64,000 bases of DNA from CAISDA01 sp050258555 (GTDB lineage: Bacteria > Bacteroidota > Ignavibacteria > UBA10030 > UBA8401): positions 1-64,000 of the forward strand of contig JBLMZA010000129.1 in NCBI GenBank assembly GCA_050258555.1, read 5' to 3'. The translations under genes and the position numbers were made by a program. Shown piece by piece: positions 35,634 to 44,426 of the stretch. The notes under the pieces are model-generated. The model was not told where the DNA came from. It ran no database searches and worked only from the letters and a program-made list of their open reading frames with translations. Numbering within the stretch: position 1 is the first letter of the stretch; each line of letters begins with the position of its first letter.

Positions 35634-38024
35634 GTGAAACAGTTCAAAACGAAATACGGACATTTTTCGGACGACGGCCGGGAATTCGTCATCACCACGC
35701 CGCGCACGCCGCGGCCATGGGCCAATGTCGTCACCAACGGAGACTTCGGCTTCATCGTCTCGCAGACAGGCGGCGGATACACTTGGAAGACCAATGCGCA
35801 ATTGAACCGCATCACGCGCTGGGAGCAGGACATGATCAAGGATGAGTGGGGCAAATACCTCTACATCCGCGACAACGAGTCCGAAGAGTTCTGGTCCGCG
35901 GCCTGGAAGCCCGTCTGCCGTGAGCCCGAGGAGTATGAAGTCCGGCACGGCATCGGCTACACATCGATCCGTTCGGTCAATGCCGGCATCGAAACCGAGA
36001 CGGTGATGTTCGTGCCGAACGACGATCCGGTCGAGCTCTGGAATGTGACGGTGCGCAACCGCTCGCGCCGCACCCGCCGGCTCTCGCTCTTCACGTATTT
36101 CGAATGGAACCTGGGCGCCGCGCCGGACTGGCACCGCGAGTTTCACAAATGCTTCCTCCGCACCGAATACGACGCGGCGCACCATGCGCTCTTCGGCACC
36201 AAGCGCCTGTGGGAAGTCCCGTCGGAACGCGGACACTGGAACCGCGACTGGGAATACGTCGCCTTCCACAGCTCGAACCTTCGTCCCGCATCCTATGACG
36301 GAGACAAGGAGTCCTTCATCGGCATGTACGGCTCGCAGCGCGCGCCTCAGGCCGTCGTGGCGAAGAAGATGGGGCGGCGCACCGGAGACTGGCTCGATGC
36401 GATCGGAAGCCTGCAATTGAATGTCACGCTTGCGCCGAAAGAGTCGAAGGAAATCGTCTTCACGCTTGGCGCCGCGCCTTCGAAGGAAGAAGCCGAAGGG
36501 ATCATCAAAAAATATCGCCGGCCGAACCATGTGCACGAGGCGTTTGCATCGATGCAGGAGAGGTGGGACGGGCTCTTAAGCGCAAGCGAAGTCGAAACGC
36601 CCGATCCGGCCGCGAACATCATGCTCAACACGTGGCTCAAGTATCAGGCCATTGCCGGCCGCCTCTGGGGCCGCACAGGCTACTATCAGACCGGAGGCGC
36701 ATACGGCTTCCGCGACCAATTGCAGGACAGCCAGATCTTTCTGCCGATCGATCCCATGCGCACCAAAGAGCAGATCAGGCTTCATGCGCGTCATCAGTTC
36801 CGTGACGGCACGGTCTATCACTGGTGGCATCCGCTTTCGGAAATCGGCCTGCCCACCGAGATGACCGATGATCTTCTGTGGCTTCCGTTTCTCGTGCTTC
36901 AATACATCGAGGAAACAGGCGATCGGGAGATCCTTCGCGAAGCGGAGCCGTTCCTTGATGACGCGGCAGGCGCGAACCTCTATGCGCACTGCGTGCGCGC
37001 GATCGAAAAAGTGCTCTCGCGATTGAGTGCGCGCGGACTCCCGCTCATCGGCGCAGGTGACTGGAATGACGGATTAAGCGCGGTGGGGCTCGGCTGGAAA
37101 GGCGAATCGATCTGGCTCGGAGAGTTTCTCCACCGCATTCTCGTCGACTTCGCGATCGAAGCCGAGGCCTGGGGCGATGCCGAAACTGCCTCGCGCTTCA
37201 GTTCGCGCGCCTCGGCGCTCAAAGGCGCGCTCAATACGGAAGGATGGGACGGACAGTATTACTACGGCGCGACGAAGGATTCGGGAGAAAAACTCGGGAG
37301 CAGGGAAAGCCGCGAAAGCAGGGTCTGGCTCAACACGCAGACCTGGGCCGTGCTGGGAGATGTGGCCGAGCGGGCGCGTGCCGAAGAGGTGATGGATATT
37401 GTCGAGCGCGAACTCGAATTCAAGGCGGGCCCCGTCCTGCTGTATCCGGCCTATAAGACGCCCGATCCCGAAATCGGATATCTGACGCGCTACGGCGCGG
37501 GCATGAGAGAAAACGGCGGCGTCTACACGCATGCGGCCACATGGGCCGTGATGGCCGAAGCGAAGCTCGGACGAGCCGAGGCGGCCTGGCGCATGTTCTC
37601 GAAGCTCAATCCGATCAACCGCGGCGCGCGCCCCGATGAATACACGGCCGAGCCCTACGTGACGCCCGGCAATATCGACGGACCGGACTCGCGCTTCTAC
37701 GGACGGGGCGGATGGACCTGGTATACGGGTTCGGCCGCATGGCTCTACAAGGCGGGCTTCGACTGGATCCTGGGCGTGCGCGCGCACAAAGACGGACTCA
37801 TCGTCGCGCCCTGCATTCCTTCCTCATGGAAAGAGTACCGTGTGAAACGCCTGTTCCGCGGTTCGGAATACCGGATCACGGTGGAAAATCCCGGCGGCGT
37901 TTCCGTCGGCATCACGCGCGTCAGCTTCGACGGCCGCGACCTTGCAATCGAACCCGGTGCGTCGTACATTGTGCTTCCGCAGGAAAGCGGAGACGTGCAC
38001 GACGTGACGGTAGTCATGGGATGA
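35634..38024 (+). CDS. GH94 glycoside phosphorylase (cellobiose phosphorylase-like)
   Basis: A 796-residue cytoplasmic enzyme (no signal peptide), starting at a GTG after GAGAGAGGAAGAG. It uses phosphate to split a beta-linked glucose disaccharide into glucose 1-phosphate and a sugar. GH94 hallmarks are 'NGDFGFIVSQTGGGYTW', 'YYQTGGAYGFRDQLQDSQ', the catalytic acid Asp in 'GAGDWNDGLS' (about residue 475) and 'LNTQTWAVLGD'. Length and sequence are closest to cellobiose/laminaribiose phosphorylases. Known 1,2-beta-oligoglucan phosphorylases of the same family are much longer (about 1100 aa). The preferred linkage is therefore open, although GH144 neighbours suggest sophorose-type substrates. Its stop overlaps the next start (ATGA). 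Confidence 0.9.
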   Translation: MKQFKTKYGHFSDDGREFVITTPRTPRPWANVVTNGDFGFIVSQTGGGYTWKTNAQLNRITRWEQDMIKDEWGKYLYIRDNESEEFWSAAWKPVCREPEEYEVRHGIGYTSIRSVNAGIETETVMFVPNDDPVELWNVTVRNRSRRTRRLSLFTYFEWNLGAAPDWHREFHKCFLRTEYDAAHHALFGTKRLWEVPSERGHWNRDWEYVAFHSSNLRPASYDGDKESFIGMYGSQRAPQAVVAKKMGRRTGDWLDAIGSLQLNVTLAPKESKEIVFTLGAAPSKEEAEGIIKKYRRPNHVHEAFASMQERWDGLLSASEVETPDPAANIMLNTWLKYQAIAGRLWGRTGYYQTGGAYGFRDQLQDSQIFLPIDPMRTKEQIRLHARHQFRDGTVYHWWHPLSEIGLPTEMTDDLLWLPFLVLQYIEETGDREILREAEPFLDDAAGANLYAHCVRAIEKVLSRLSARGLPLIGAGDWNDGLSAVGLGWKGESIWLGEFLHRILVDFAIEAEAWGDAETASRFSSRASALKGALNTEGWDGQYYYGATKDSGEKLGSRESRESRVWLNTQTWAVLGDVAERARAEEVMDIVERELEFKAGPVLLYPAYKTPDPEIGYLTRYGAGMRENGGVYTHAATWAVMAEAKLGRAEAAWRMFSKLNPINRGARPDEYTAEPYVTPGNIDGPDSRFYGRGGWTWYTGSAAWLYKAGFDWILGVRAHKDGLIVAPCIPSSWKEYRVKRLFRGSEYRITVENPGGVSVGITRVSFDGRDLAIEPGASYIVLPQESGDVHDVTVVMG

Positions 38025-39433
38025 GCGAGATGCGACTGACAACGATACTGTGGTGTTTCTGCTTCCTGATGGCGTGCCCGGACCGGTCCGAGTCGGCCTC
38101 GGGCCGCTCCGCGGCTTCTCCGTATTTCAGAGACGGATTCTTGGACACGCTGCAGCGCCGGACGTTTCTCTACTTCTGGGAACAATCGGATCCCGTGCGC
38201 GGCATGACGCCCGACCGTGCGCCGACGCGCACATTCTCGAGCGTGGCGGCCACGGGCTTCGCGCTCACCTGTTATCCGATCGGCGCGGAGCGCGGCTATG
38301 TGACGCGCGCTGCGGCAGCAAAGCGCGTGCGTGCCGCGCTGAAATTTTTCCACACGGCTCCGCAATCATCCGATGCGTCGAAGGCATCGGGGTATCGGGG
38401 ATTTTTCTATCACTTCCTCGATCTTGAAACCGGGCTGCGCTTCGAGCGCACGGAGCTTTCGACGATCGACACGGCATTGCTGCTTGCAGGCATGCTCTTT
38501 TGCCAGTCGTATTTCGACCGGAGGACAACAGAGGAGACCGAGATCCGCGCGCTTGCCGATTCGATCTACCGGCGCATCGAATGGAACTGGGCGATGAACG
38601 GTGGTCCGACGCTCTCGATGGGCTGGCATCCCGAAGACGGATTCATCCGCGCGCGCTGGCGCGGCTATAACGAGGCGATGCTTCTGTATGTGCTCGCACT
38701 CGGTTCGCCCACGCATCCGATTCCGGATACGGCATGGAGCGCGTGGACCGACACGTACATCTGGGCGCCGTATTATGGAATGCCCTTTGTGAGCTTCGGT
38801 CCGCTCTTCGGCCATCAGTATTCGCACTGCTGGATCGACTTCCGCGGCATCCGCGACGAGTACATGCGCGCGCGGCAAATCGATTACTTCGAAAACTCAC
38901 GGCGCGCCGTCTACTCGCAGCAAGCGTATGCGAAGGAAAATCCGCGGCGCTTCCGCGGCTATTCGGACAGCGTCTGGGGACTCACGGCCTGCGACGGACC
39001 CGGATCGTTCACGCTTCGTGTGGACGGAGCGAAGCGCACATTCGACGGCTATGCCGCGCGCGGCTGCTCCTTCGACTGGGTGAACGACGACGGCACGATC
39101 GCCCCCACGGCCGCGGGAGGATCCCTGGCCTTTGCGCCCGAAATCGCGCTTCCGGCGCTCCGCGCGATGAAGGCGCGCTACGGCGAGCGCGTCTATCGGC
39201 GCTACGGCTTCATCGACGCCTTCAATCCGACCTGCGTGAAGGATGCGCCCGAGGGATGGTTCGATCACGACTATCTCGGCATCGACCAGGGGCCGATCGT
39301 GATCATGATCGAGAATCTCCGCAATGAATTTGTCTGGAAGACCATGAAAAAAAATCCGTATATCATCCGTGGACTGCGCCGGGCGGGATTCGGCGGCGGC
39401 TGGCTCGATGCGGCGAAGGAAAGCAGGCACTGA
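38021..39433 (+). CDS. GH144-type glucanase, probable lipoprotein
   Basis: A 470-residue paralogue of the enzyme at 30481, starting at the ATG that overlaps the GH94 stop. The N-terminus 'TTILWCFCFLMACPDRS' looks like a lipoprotein signal with Cys at about residue 19, so the enzyme is probably lipid-anchored. The catalytic domain has all the shared blocks: 'TELSTIDTALLLAGM', 'RGYNEAMLLYVLALGSP', 'HQYSHCWIDFRGIRDEYM', 'VWGLTACDGPGSF', 'PTAAGGSLAFAPE' and 'LGIDQGPIVIMIENLR'. It lacks the FN3 domain and sorting tail. It probably cuts imported oligomers in the periplasm. Endo-beta-1,2-glucanase activity is inferred from the family. Confidence 0.85.
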   Translation: MSEMRLTTILWCFCFLMACPDRSESASGRSAASPYFRDGFLDTLQRRTFLYFWEQSDPVRGMTPDRAPTRTFSSVAATGFALTCYPIGAERGYVTRAAAAKRVRAALKFFHTAPQSSDASKASGYRGFFYHFLDLETGLRFERTELSTIDTALLLAGMLFCQSYFDRRTTEETEIRALADSIYRRIEWNWAMNGGPTLSMGWHPEDGFIRARWRGYNEAMLLYVLALGSPTHPIPDTAWSAWTDTYIWAPYYGMPFVSFGPLFGHQYSHCWIDFRGIRDEYMRARQIDYFENSRRAVYSQQAYAKENPRRFRGYSDSVWGLTACDGPGSFTLRVDGAKRTFDGYAARGCSFDWVNDDGTIAPTAAGGSLAFAPEIALPALRAMKARYGERVYRRYGFIDAFNPTCVKDAPEGWFDHDYLGIDQGPIVIMIENLRNEFVWKTMKKNPYIIRGLRRAGFGGGWLDAAKESRH

Positions 39434-39440
39434 AGCGCGC

Positions 39441-42179
39441 ATGCCCGATTTCACACTCACATTCGATCCGGCTTCCGCGCGCGTCACGCAGTCGCTCAAC
39501 GGGCTCTGGGAAATCGCCCCCGGCGATGAAGCGCGTCCGCTCGAGGAGTTCACGCGAGTGATCCCCGTGCCGTCGCTCGTCGATTGCGCCGAGCCCTCGT
39601 ACGAGTGGCAGCGCTACGACTATCACTGGTACCGGGCGCGCTTTTCGGTGCGCGGCGAAGGCGAACTGCGCTCGCTGTTTCTGAAGCTCCGGCACTCGAT
39701 GTACACGACCGCCGTCTGGATCAACGACGAACCGGCCGGCAGCTCCATCTCCTGCTATACCCCGCAGCTCTACAGGATCGATGAATCGTACCGCGACGGC
39801 GCGCCCAATGAGATCCTCATCCGCGTCGGCGCCCGCCAGACGCTTCCTCCGGAAAGCGCCGCAGGCAAAGACCAGGAGCGCAGCGCATTCATTCCGGGCA
39901 TCTGGGGCGATGTCGAGCTCTCGGCATCGGGCGAAGTGCGCATCACATCCATCCAGACAATCCCGCACATCCGGCGCTCGGTGGCCGAAGTGCGCGTGCG
40001 GATCGAAAACATATCGTCGAGCTCGCGGCATTGCAGCGTCGTTGCCGCCATCCAGGAGCGGGCGTCCAAACGCCCGGCTTCCGATCTGATTCCGAAGGAG
40101 GTCGCGCTTTCGGCCTACGGCGCCGAGTGCGTCACCTTCCAGATCCCGATCGAGCCCCTCCGGCTGTGGTCTCCCGAGTCGCCCTTTCTCTACACGGTGC
40201 ACGTCACCGTGCAGGAATCCTCACAGCTGCATGACAGCGATCGGGCCTCATTCGGCATGCGCGAATTCTCGATCGAGGGACCGGACTTTCTGCTCAACGG
40301 CAGGAAGATCATGCTTCGCGGCGGCAATATCGCGCTGCACCGGTTCTTTTCCGACCGAATGCGAAAACTCCTGCCCTGGGATGAAGAGTGGATCAGAAAA
40401 GTGCTCGTCGATATTCCGCGCGCGCACCATTTCAATTTCTTCCGGAACCACATCGGTCCGCTCTATCACCGGTGGTATGACATCGCCGACGAACACGGCA
40501 TCCTGCTTCAGAATGAATGGCCGTTCTGGGGCTCTACGGGTTCGAAGGAGGAGATCAGAAAAGAATTCCGAGAGTGGATTCTGGATGCGTGCAACCATCC
40601 GAGCATCGTCATCTGGGATCCGCTCAACGAGTCGAGCGATGATGTGATCCGCTACGAGATCGTGCCCGAGATGAAAAAACTCGATCCGACACGGCCCTGG
40701 GAGTCGGTCGACTTTTTCGAGGAACATCCCTACATCTATTCGCTCGGCATGGTGCTCAACGGCCGCGCCTTCGGCTTTGCCCGCCCGCTCGACGAGATCG
40801 CGCGCTCGGCAACGCCCTCGATGGTGAATGAATTTTTGTGGTGGTGGCTCGATGCCGCAAACGCCCCGGCGCCGCTCATGAAGGGGATTACCGAGCGCTG
40901 GCTCGGGCGCACCTGGAGCCGGGAGGAACTCATCGAGCGCCAGAGCTTTTTGGCGTGCGAGCTTGTGGAGCTCTTCCGTCGTCTGCGCGTGCGGGCCATA
41001 CAGCCCTTCGTCTACATCAGCAACAACGACGGCCCCACAGGCAACTGGTTCGAGGGCGATATCGCCCTTGCGCGTCCGAAGCCCGTCATGAAGGCGCTGG
41101 CCAATGCCTTCCATCCCTTCGGCGTTTCGATCGAGCTCTGGGACCGGCATTTTGCCGCAGGCGAACGGCGCGAAGTGCGCGTCTTCCTCTTCAACGACAC
41201 GCCTTCGGAAAAGCGCGGCGTGCTGCGCGTGTGGATCCGTCCCGAAGGTGCGCCTGGAGAGACGAATCCGCCGGGGGATGAGCAGACGCTCAGCGTGAGC
41301 GTCAAGGCCGGAGAGACAGTGATTGTGCCCGTGACGCTCGAGCTGCCGGCTTCCGCCGGCACATACATGCTCAAGGCGGAACTGACGGCCGTGGACGAAG
41401 TCTCGATCTTTTCTTCGCTTGCTGCGTCCGCATCGGAACCTGAAACCAAGGCGTCCGATGCCTGGAGCGAGAAAGTGCTCCATGTCTTTGAGCCGGTGGT
41501 GATGCCGCAGCATATCCGGCAGTCGGAGCTTGCCGTCTGGGACCCGAGCGGAGAGCTTCAGGCGTTCTTGGGGCTTCCCCTGAAACCGTGTGCGATTTCC
41601 AATGCGACCGGCATCGTTCTCACCCATGGCGCCGTGATCGCACACGCCGAGTACCAGAAGCTGCTGCCCGAGCTCTCGACATTTGTGCGCAGAGGCGGAA
41701 CGCTCATCGTCATCGAGCCCGAATACCGCACGACCGGATCGGTCTCTGTGGCGCTTCTGCAGGATGTGGAACTCCGGATCACCCAGCGCAAGGATCTCGA
41801 CAAAGGCGGATACGACTCGTATGTCTTTCCGGAGGATGAATCGCATCCGGTCTGGAAGGGCATCACGAAGGAGCATCTGAAGATGTTCAACGGCGCCTTG
41901 GGCGGCGAAGTCGTTTCGGAACACGACATCGACGTCTCGGTCCACTGCCGCACGCTGGCATCGTGCGGACTGGGGCTGGGCGTGAAGGCGATGATCGAAA
42001 TTCCGCATGCGAAGGGGCGCGTGATCGTCTCGCGTCTGCAATGCCGCGGAAGGCTTGTCGCGCGTCAGGGAAGTCCCGATGCGCTCTATGCGCGCCGCAC
42101 GGATCCCGTGATGCAGCGCCTTGTGCTGAATCTGATCGACTACGGCCTGGGCGCGCCGGTGCCGGCTCCGACACTATAA
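39441..42179 (+). CDS. GH2-family glycosidase with extra C-terminal domain
   Basis: A 912-residue protein without signal peptide, so cytoplasmic. The order is: sugar-binding jelly-roll (about 10-160, 'LNGLWEIAPGDEARP'), Ig-like domain, TIM barrel (about 280-560), then further beta domains. The final region ('FVRRGGTLIVIEPEYRTTG') resembles a class I amidotransferase-like fold. The likely acid/base is the Glu of 'WDPLNES' (about residue 397), and the likely nucleophile is the Glu in 'MVNEFLWWW' (about 464). GH2 covers beta-galactosidases, beta-glucuronidases, beta-mannosidases and others; the context favours beta-glucoside cleavage. It starts 7 bp after the GH144 lipoprotein gene. Confidence 0.82.
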   Translation: MPDFTLTFDPASARVTQSLNGLWEIAPGDEARPLEEFTRVIPVPSLVDCAEPSYEWQRYDYHWYRARFSVRGEGELRSLFLKLRHSMYTTAVWINDEPAGSSISCYTPQLYRIDESYRDGAPNEILIRVGARQTLPPESAAGKDQERSAFIPGIWGDVELSASGEVRITSIQTIPHIRRSVAEVRVRIENISSSSRHCSVVAAIQERASKRPASDLIPKEVALSAYGAECVTFQIPIEPLRLWSPESPFLYTVHVTVQESSQLHDSDRASFGMREFSIEGPDFLLNGRKIMLRGGNIALHRFFSDRMRKLLPWDEEWIRKVLVDIPRAHHFNFFRNHIGPLYHRWYDIADEHGILLQNEWPFWGSTGSKEEIRKEFREWILDACNHPSIVIWDPLNESSDDVIRYEIVPEMKKLDPTRPWESVDFFEEHPYIYSLGMVLNGRAFGFARPLDEIARSATPSMVNEFLWWWLDAANAPAPLMKGITERWLGRTWSREELIERQSFLACELVELFRRLRVRAIQPFVYISNNDGPTGNWFEGDIALARPKPVMKALANAFHPFGVSIELWDRHFAAGERREVRVFLFNDTPSEKRGVLRVWIRPEGAPGETNPPGDEQTLSVSVKAGETVIVPVTLELPASAGTYMLKAELTAVDEVSIFSSLAASASEPETKASDAWSEKVLHVFEPVVMPQHIRQSELAVWDPSGELQAFLGLPLKPCAISNATGIVLTHGAVIAHAEYQKLLPELSTFVRRGGTLIVIEPEYRTTGSVSVALLQDVELRITQRKDLDKGGYDSYVFPEDESHPVWKGITKEHLKMFNGALGGEVVSEHDIDVSVHCRTLASCGLGLGVKAMIEIPHAKGRVIVSRLQCRGRLVARQGSPDALYARRTDPVMQRLVLNLIDYGLGAPVPAPTL

Positions 42180-42216
42180 AAAAATTTCGTCATCCATCAT
42201 TTTTATTCACGCACGG

Positions 42217-43503
42217 ATGCTACGCCTGCAGCGTTTTCTTTTTCCGGTCCTTGTATTGTGTGTGCTGTTGTCTCTGTCCGCCTGCAAAGGGACGGGGGAC
42301 GCTTCGCGCACCGTGATCACATTCTGGGGTCTGGGCGCGGAAGGCGAAAAAGTGCGCGCGATGATTCCGGAATTCGAGCGGCTCCATCCCGAGATCACCG
42401 TGCGCGTGCAGCAGATCCCATGGACGGCCGCGCATGAAAAGCTCCTGACCTCGTATGCCGGCAATTCGTCGCCCGACATCTGCCAGCTCGGCAACACCTG
42501 GGTGCCGGAGTTCGCGCTTCTGGAGGCGCTCGAGGATCTCTCGCCCTGGGTCGAGAGCTCGACGGTCGTCCGCAGAGAGCATTATTTTCCCGGCATTCTT
42601 GCCACCAACGTGATCGACTCCGCGCTCTACGGCATCCCGTGGTATGTCGATACGCGCGTGCTTTTTTACCGGAAGGATCTTCTGGCGCGCGTGGGCTACC
42701 CCGACGGACCCCGCACCTGGAGCGAGCTGCATGATGCGTCGAAGAAGCTGGTGGAATCGCGTCTGACGCATACGGGCATCTTCATGCCGGTCACCGAATG
42801 GGCGCCGCCGGTGATCTTCGGAATGCAGAAGGGGTCGACGCTTCTGAAGAACGACAACACCGAAGGCGATTTCAGCGGAAGGGCGTTCACGGAGGCCTTC
42901 CGGTTTTATATCGGGCTCTTCGATGAAAAGCTCGGCCTGGCCACGGCCACCGAGGTGTCCAATATCTATCAGTCGTTCATGGAAGGCTACTTCGCCATGT
43001 ACATCACGGGACCGTGGAATATCGGAGAGTTCCAGTCGCGCATCCCGCAATCGCGCCAGGCAATCTGGATGACGGCTCCGCTGCCTTCGCCCGACACGAC
43101 GTATCCCGGCGCCTCGCTCGCCGGCGGCGCAAGCATCGTCATGTTCCGCTCCTCGAAGCACAAGGAGGCGGCATGGAAGTTCATCGAATATCTCTCGAGG
43201 CAGAAGACGCAGCTCGAGTTTTACCATGTCACGGGCAATCTTCCGGCCGTGCGCGAGGCGTGGACGGATTCGTCCCTGGCGCAGAACGTGTATACGCAGG
43301 CGTTCTTCCGCCAGTTTTCGCGCGTCGTTCCCGCGCCGAAGGTGCCCGAGTGGGAGCAGATCGCCATGAAGATGCAGGACTACGCGGAATCCGCGGCCAA
43401 GCATGCGATGACGATCGATCAGGCGCTCGGCGCGTTCGATCGTGATGTCAACAAGATCCTGGAGAAGCGGCGCTGGATGATCGAACGGAAGAAAGGCTCA
43501 TGA
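42217..43503 (+). CDS. ABC transporter sugar-binding lipoprotein (MalE/UgpB type)
   Basis: A 428-residue extracytoplasmic solute-binding protein. The signal ends at the lipobox 'LSLSACKGT', so it is lipid-anchored. 'TVITFWGLGAEGEKVRAMIP', 'SPDICQLGNTWVPEFA' and 'GIPWYVDTRVLFYRKDLL' are typical of the family 1 oligosaccharide-binding proteins. It begins a three-gene importer and overlaps the first permease (ATGA at 43500). Binding of a gluco-oligosaccharide is inferred from the linked GH94 and GH2 genes. Confidence 0.94.
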   Translation: MLRLQRFLFPVLVLCVLLSLSACKGTGDASRTVITFWGLGAEGEKVRAMIPEFERLHPEITVRVQQIPWTAAHEKLLTSYAGNSSPDICQLGNTWVPEFALLEALEDLSPWVESSTVVRREHYFPGILATNVIDSALYGIPWYVDTRVLFYRKDLLARVGYPDGPRTWSELHDASKKLVESRLTHTGIFMPVTEWAPPVIFGMQKGSTLLKNDNTEGDFSGRAFTEAFRFYIGLFDEKLGLATATEVSNIYQSFMEGYFAMYITGPWNIGEFQSRIPQSRQAIWMTAPLPSPDTTYPGASLAGGASIVMFRSSKHKEAAWKFIEYLSRQKTQLEFYHVTGNLPAVREAWTDSSLAQNVYTQAFFRQFSRVVPAPKVPEWEQIAMKMQDYAESAAKHAMTIDQALGAFDRDVNKILEKRRWMIERKKGS

Positions 43504-44411
43504 AGAGGATGAACGCAGACACGCGAACGAAGACGCGCCGGCATTTCTCGGCCGCCTGGTTCTTTCTTGCCCCGGCGCTTTGCGCGCTCACGGCGTTTTT
43601 CTTTCTGCCTGTGGCCGCGGCCTTTGTCATGAGCCTGAGTGACTTCGATATTTATTCGCTGGCCGATTTTTCGAACGCGCGCTTTGTCGGATTCCGCAAC
43701 TACATCGATCTTATGCACGATCCGCTCTTTTGGAAGGCGCTCGGCAACACGTTCTACTTTGTTGCGGCCGGCGGTCCGCTCTCGGTGGCCGCATCGCTCT
43801 CGGCGGCGCTGCTCATCAATTCGAAGCTCGTGCGTTTCAAGGGATTCTTCCGCTCGGTGTATTTCCTGCCCGTGGTGACGACGCTCGTGGCGGTCTCGAT
43901 CGTCTGGCGCTTCCTCTATCATCCGCGCTACGGCATGCTCAACTATCTGCTCTCGCTTGCCGGCATCAGTCCCGTCGACTGGCTCGGCGATCCCGTCTGG
44001 GCGATGCCGGCGATCATTCTGCTTGCCGTGTGGAAGAACTTCGGCTACAACATGATCATCTTCATTGCCGGGCTGCAGAATATTCCCGACTATTTGTATG
44101 AAGCGGCGCGCCTGGACGGCGCCTCGGCCTGGCAGCAGTTCCGCTCGATCACCGTGCCGATGCTGGCGCCGACCACGTTCTTCGTCGTCATCATCACGAT
44201 GATCGGATACTTTCAGCTCTTTGCCGAGCCCTATGTGATGACCGACGGCGGTCCGCTGCAGTCGACGATGAGCGTCGTGCTCATGATGTACAAGGAGGGA
44301 TTCAAGTGGTGGAGCATGGGGTATTCGGCCGCCGTGGCCTTCGCGCTCTTTGCGATCATCGCGGGCGCGACCGCGATCCAGATGCTCATACAGAAACAGA
44401 CACACGAATAG
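43500..44411 (+). CDS. ABC sugar transporter permease (MalF/UgpA type)
   Basis: A 303-residue inner-membrane protein with six predicted membrane segments; the first is 'FFLAPALCALTAFFFLPVAA'. The EAA loop that contacts the ATPase reads 'YEAARLDGASAWQQFRSITV' followed by 'PMLAPT'. It pairs with the permease at 44427. The two genes are 15 bp apart. Confidence 0.95.
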   Translation: MKRMNADTRTKTRRHFSAAWFFLAPALCALTAFFFLPVAAAFVMSLSDFDIYSLADFSNARFVGFRNYIDLMHDPLFWKALGNTFYFVAAGGPLSVAASLSAALLINSKLVRFKGFFRSVYFLPVVTTLVAVSIVWRFLYHPRYGMLNYLLSLAGISPVDWLGDPVWAMPAIILLAVWKNFGYNMIIFIAGLQNIPDYLYEAARLDGASAWQQFRSITVPMLAPTTFFVVIITMIGYFQLFAEPYVMTDGGPLQSTMSVVLMMYKEGFKWWSMGYSAAVAFALFAIIAGATAIQMLIQKQTHE

Positions 44412-44426
44412 GAAGAACAAGACGCG

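Noticed and set aside
37712..38020. Longer N-terminal reading of the second GH144 gene
   Set aside because: The upstream codons overlap the GH94 gene in another frame; the ATG at 38021 gives a lipoprotein signal and an ATGA coupling.
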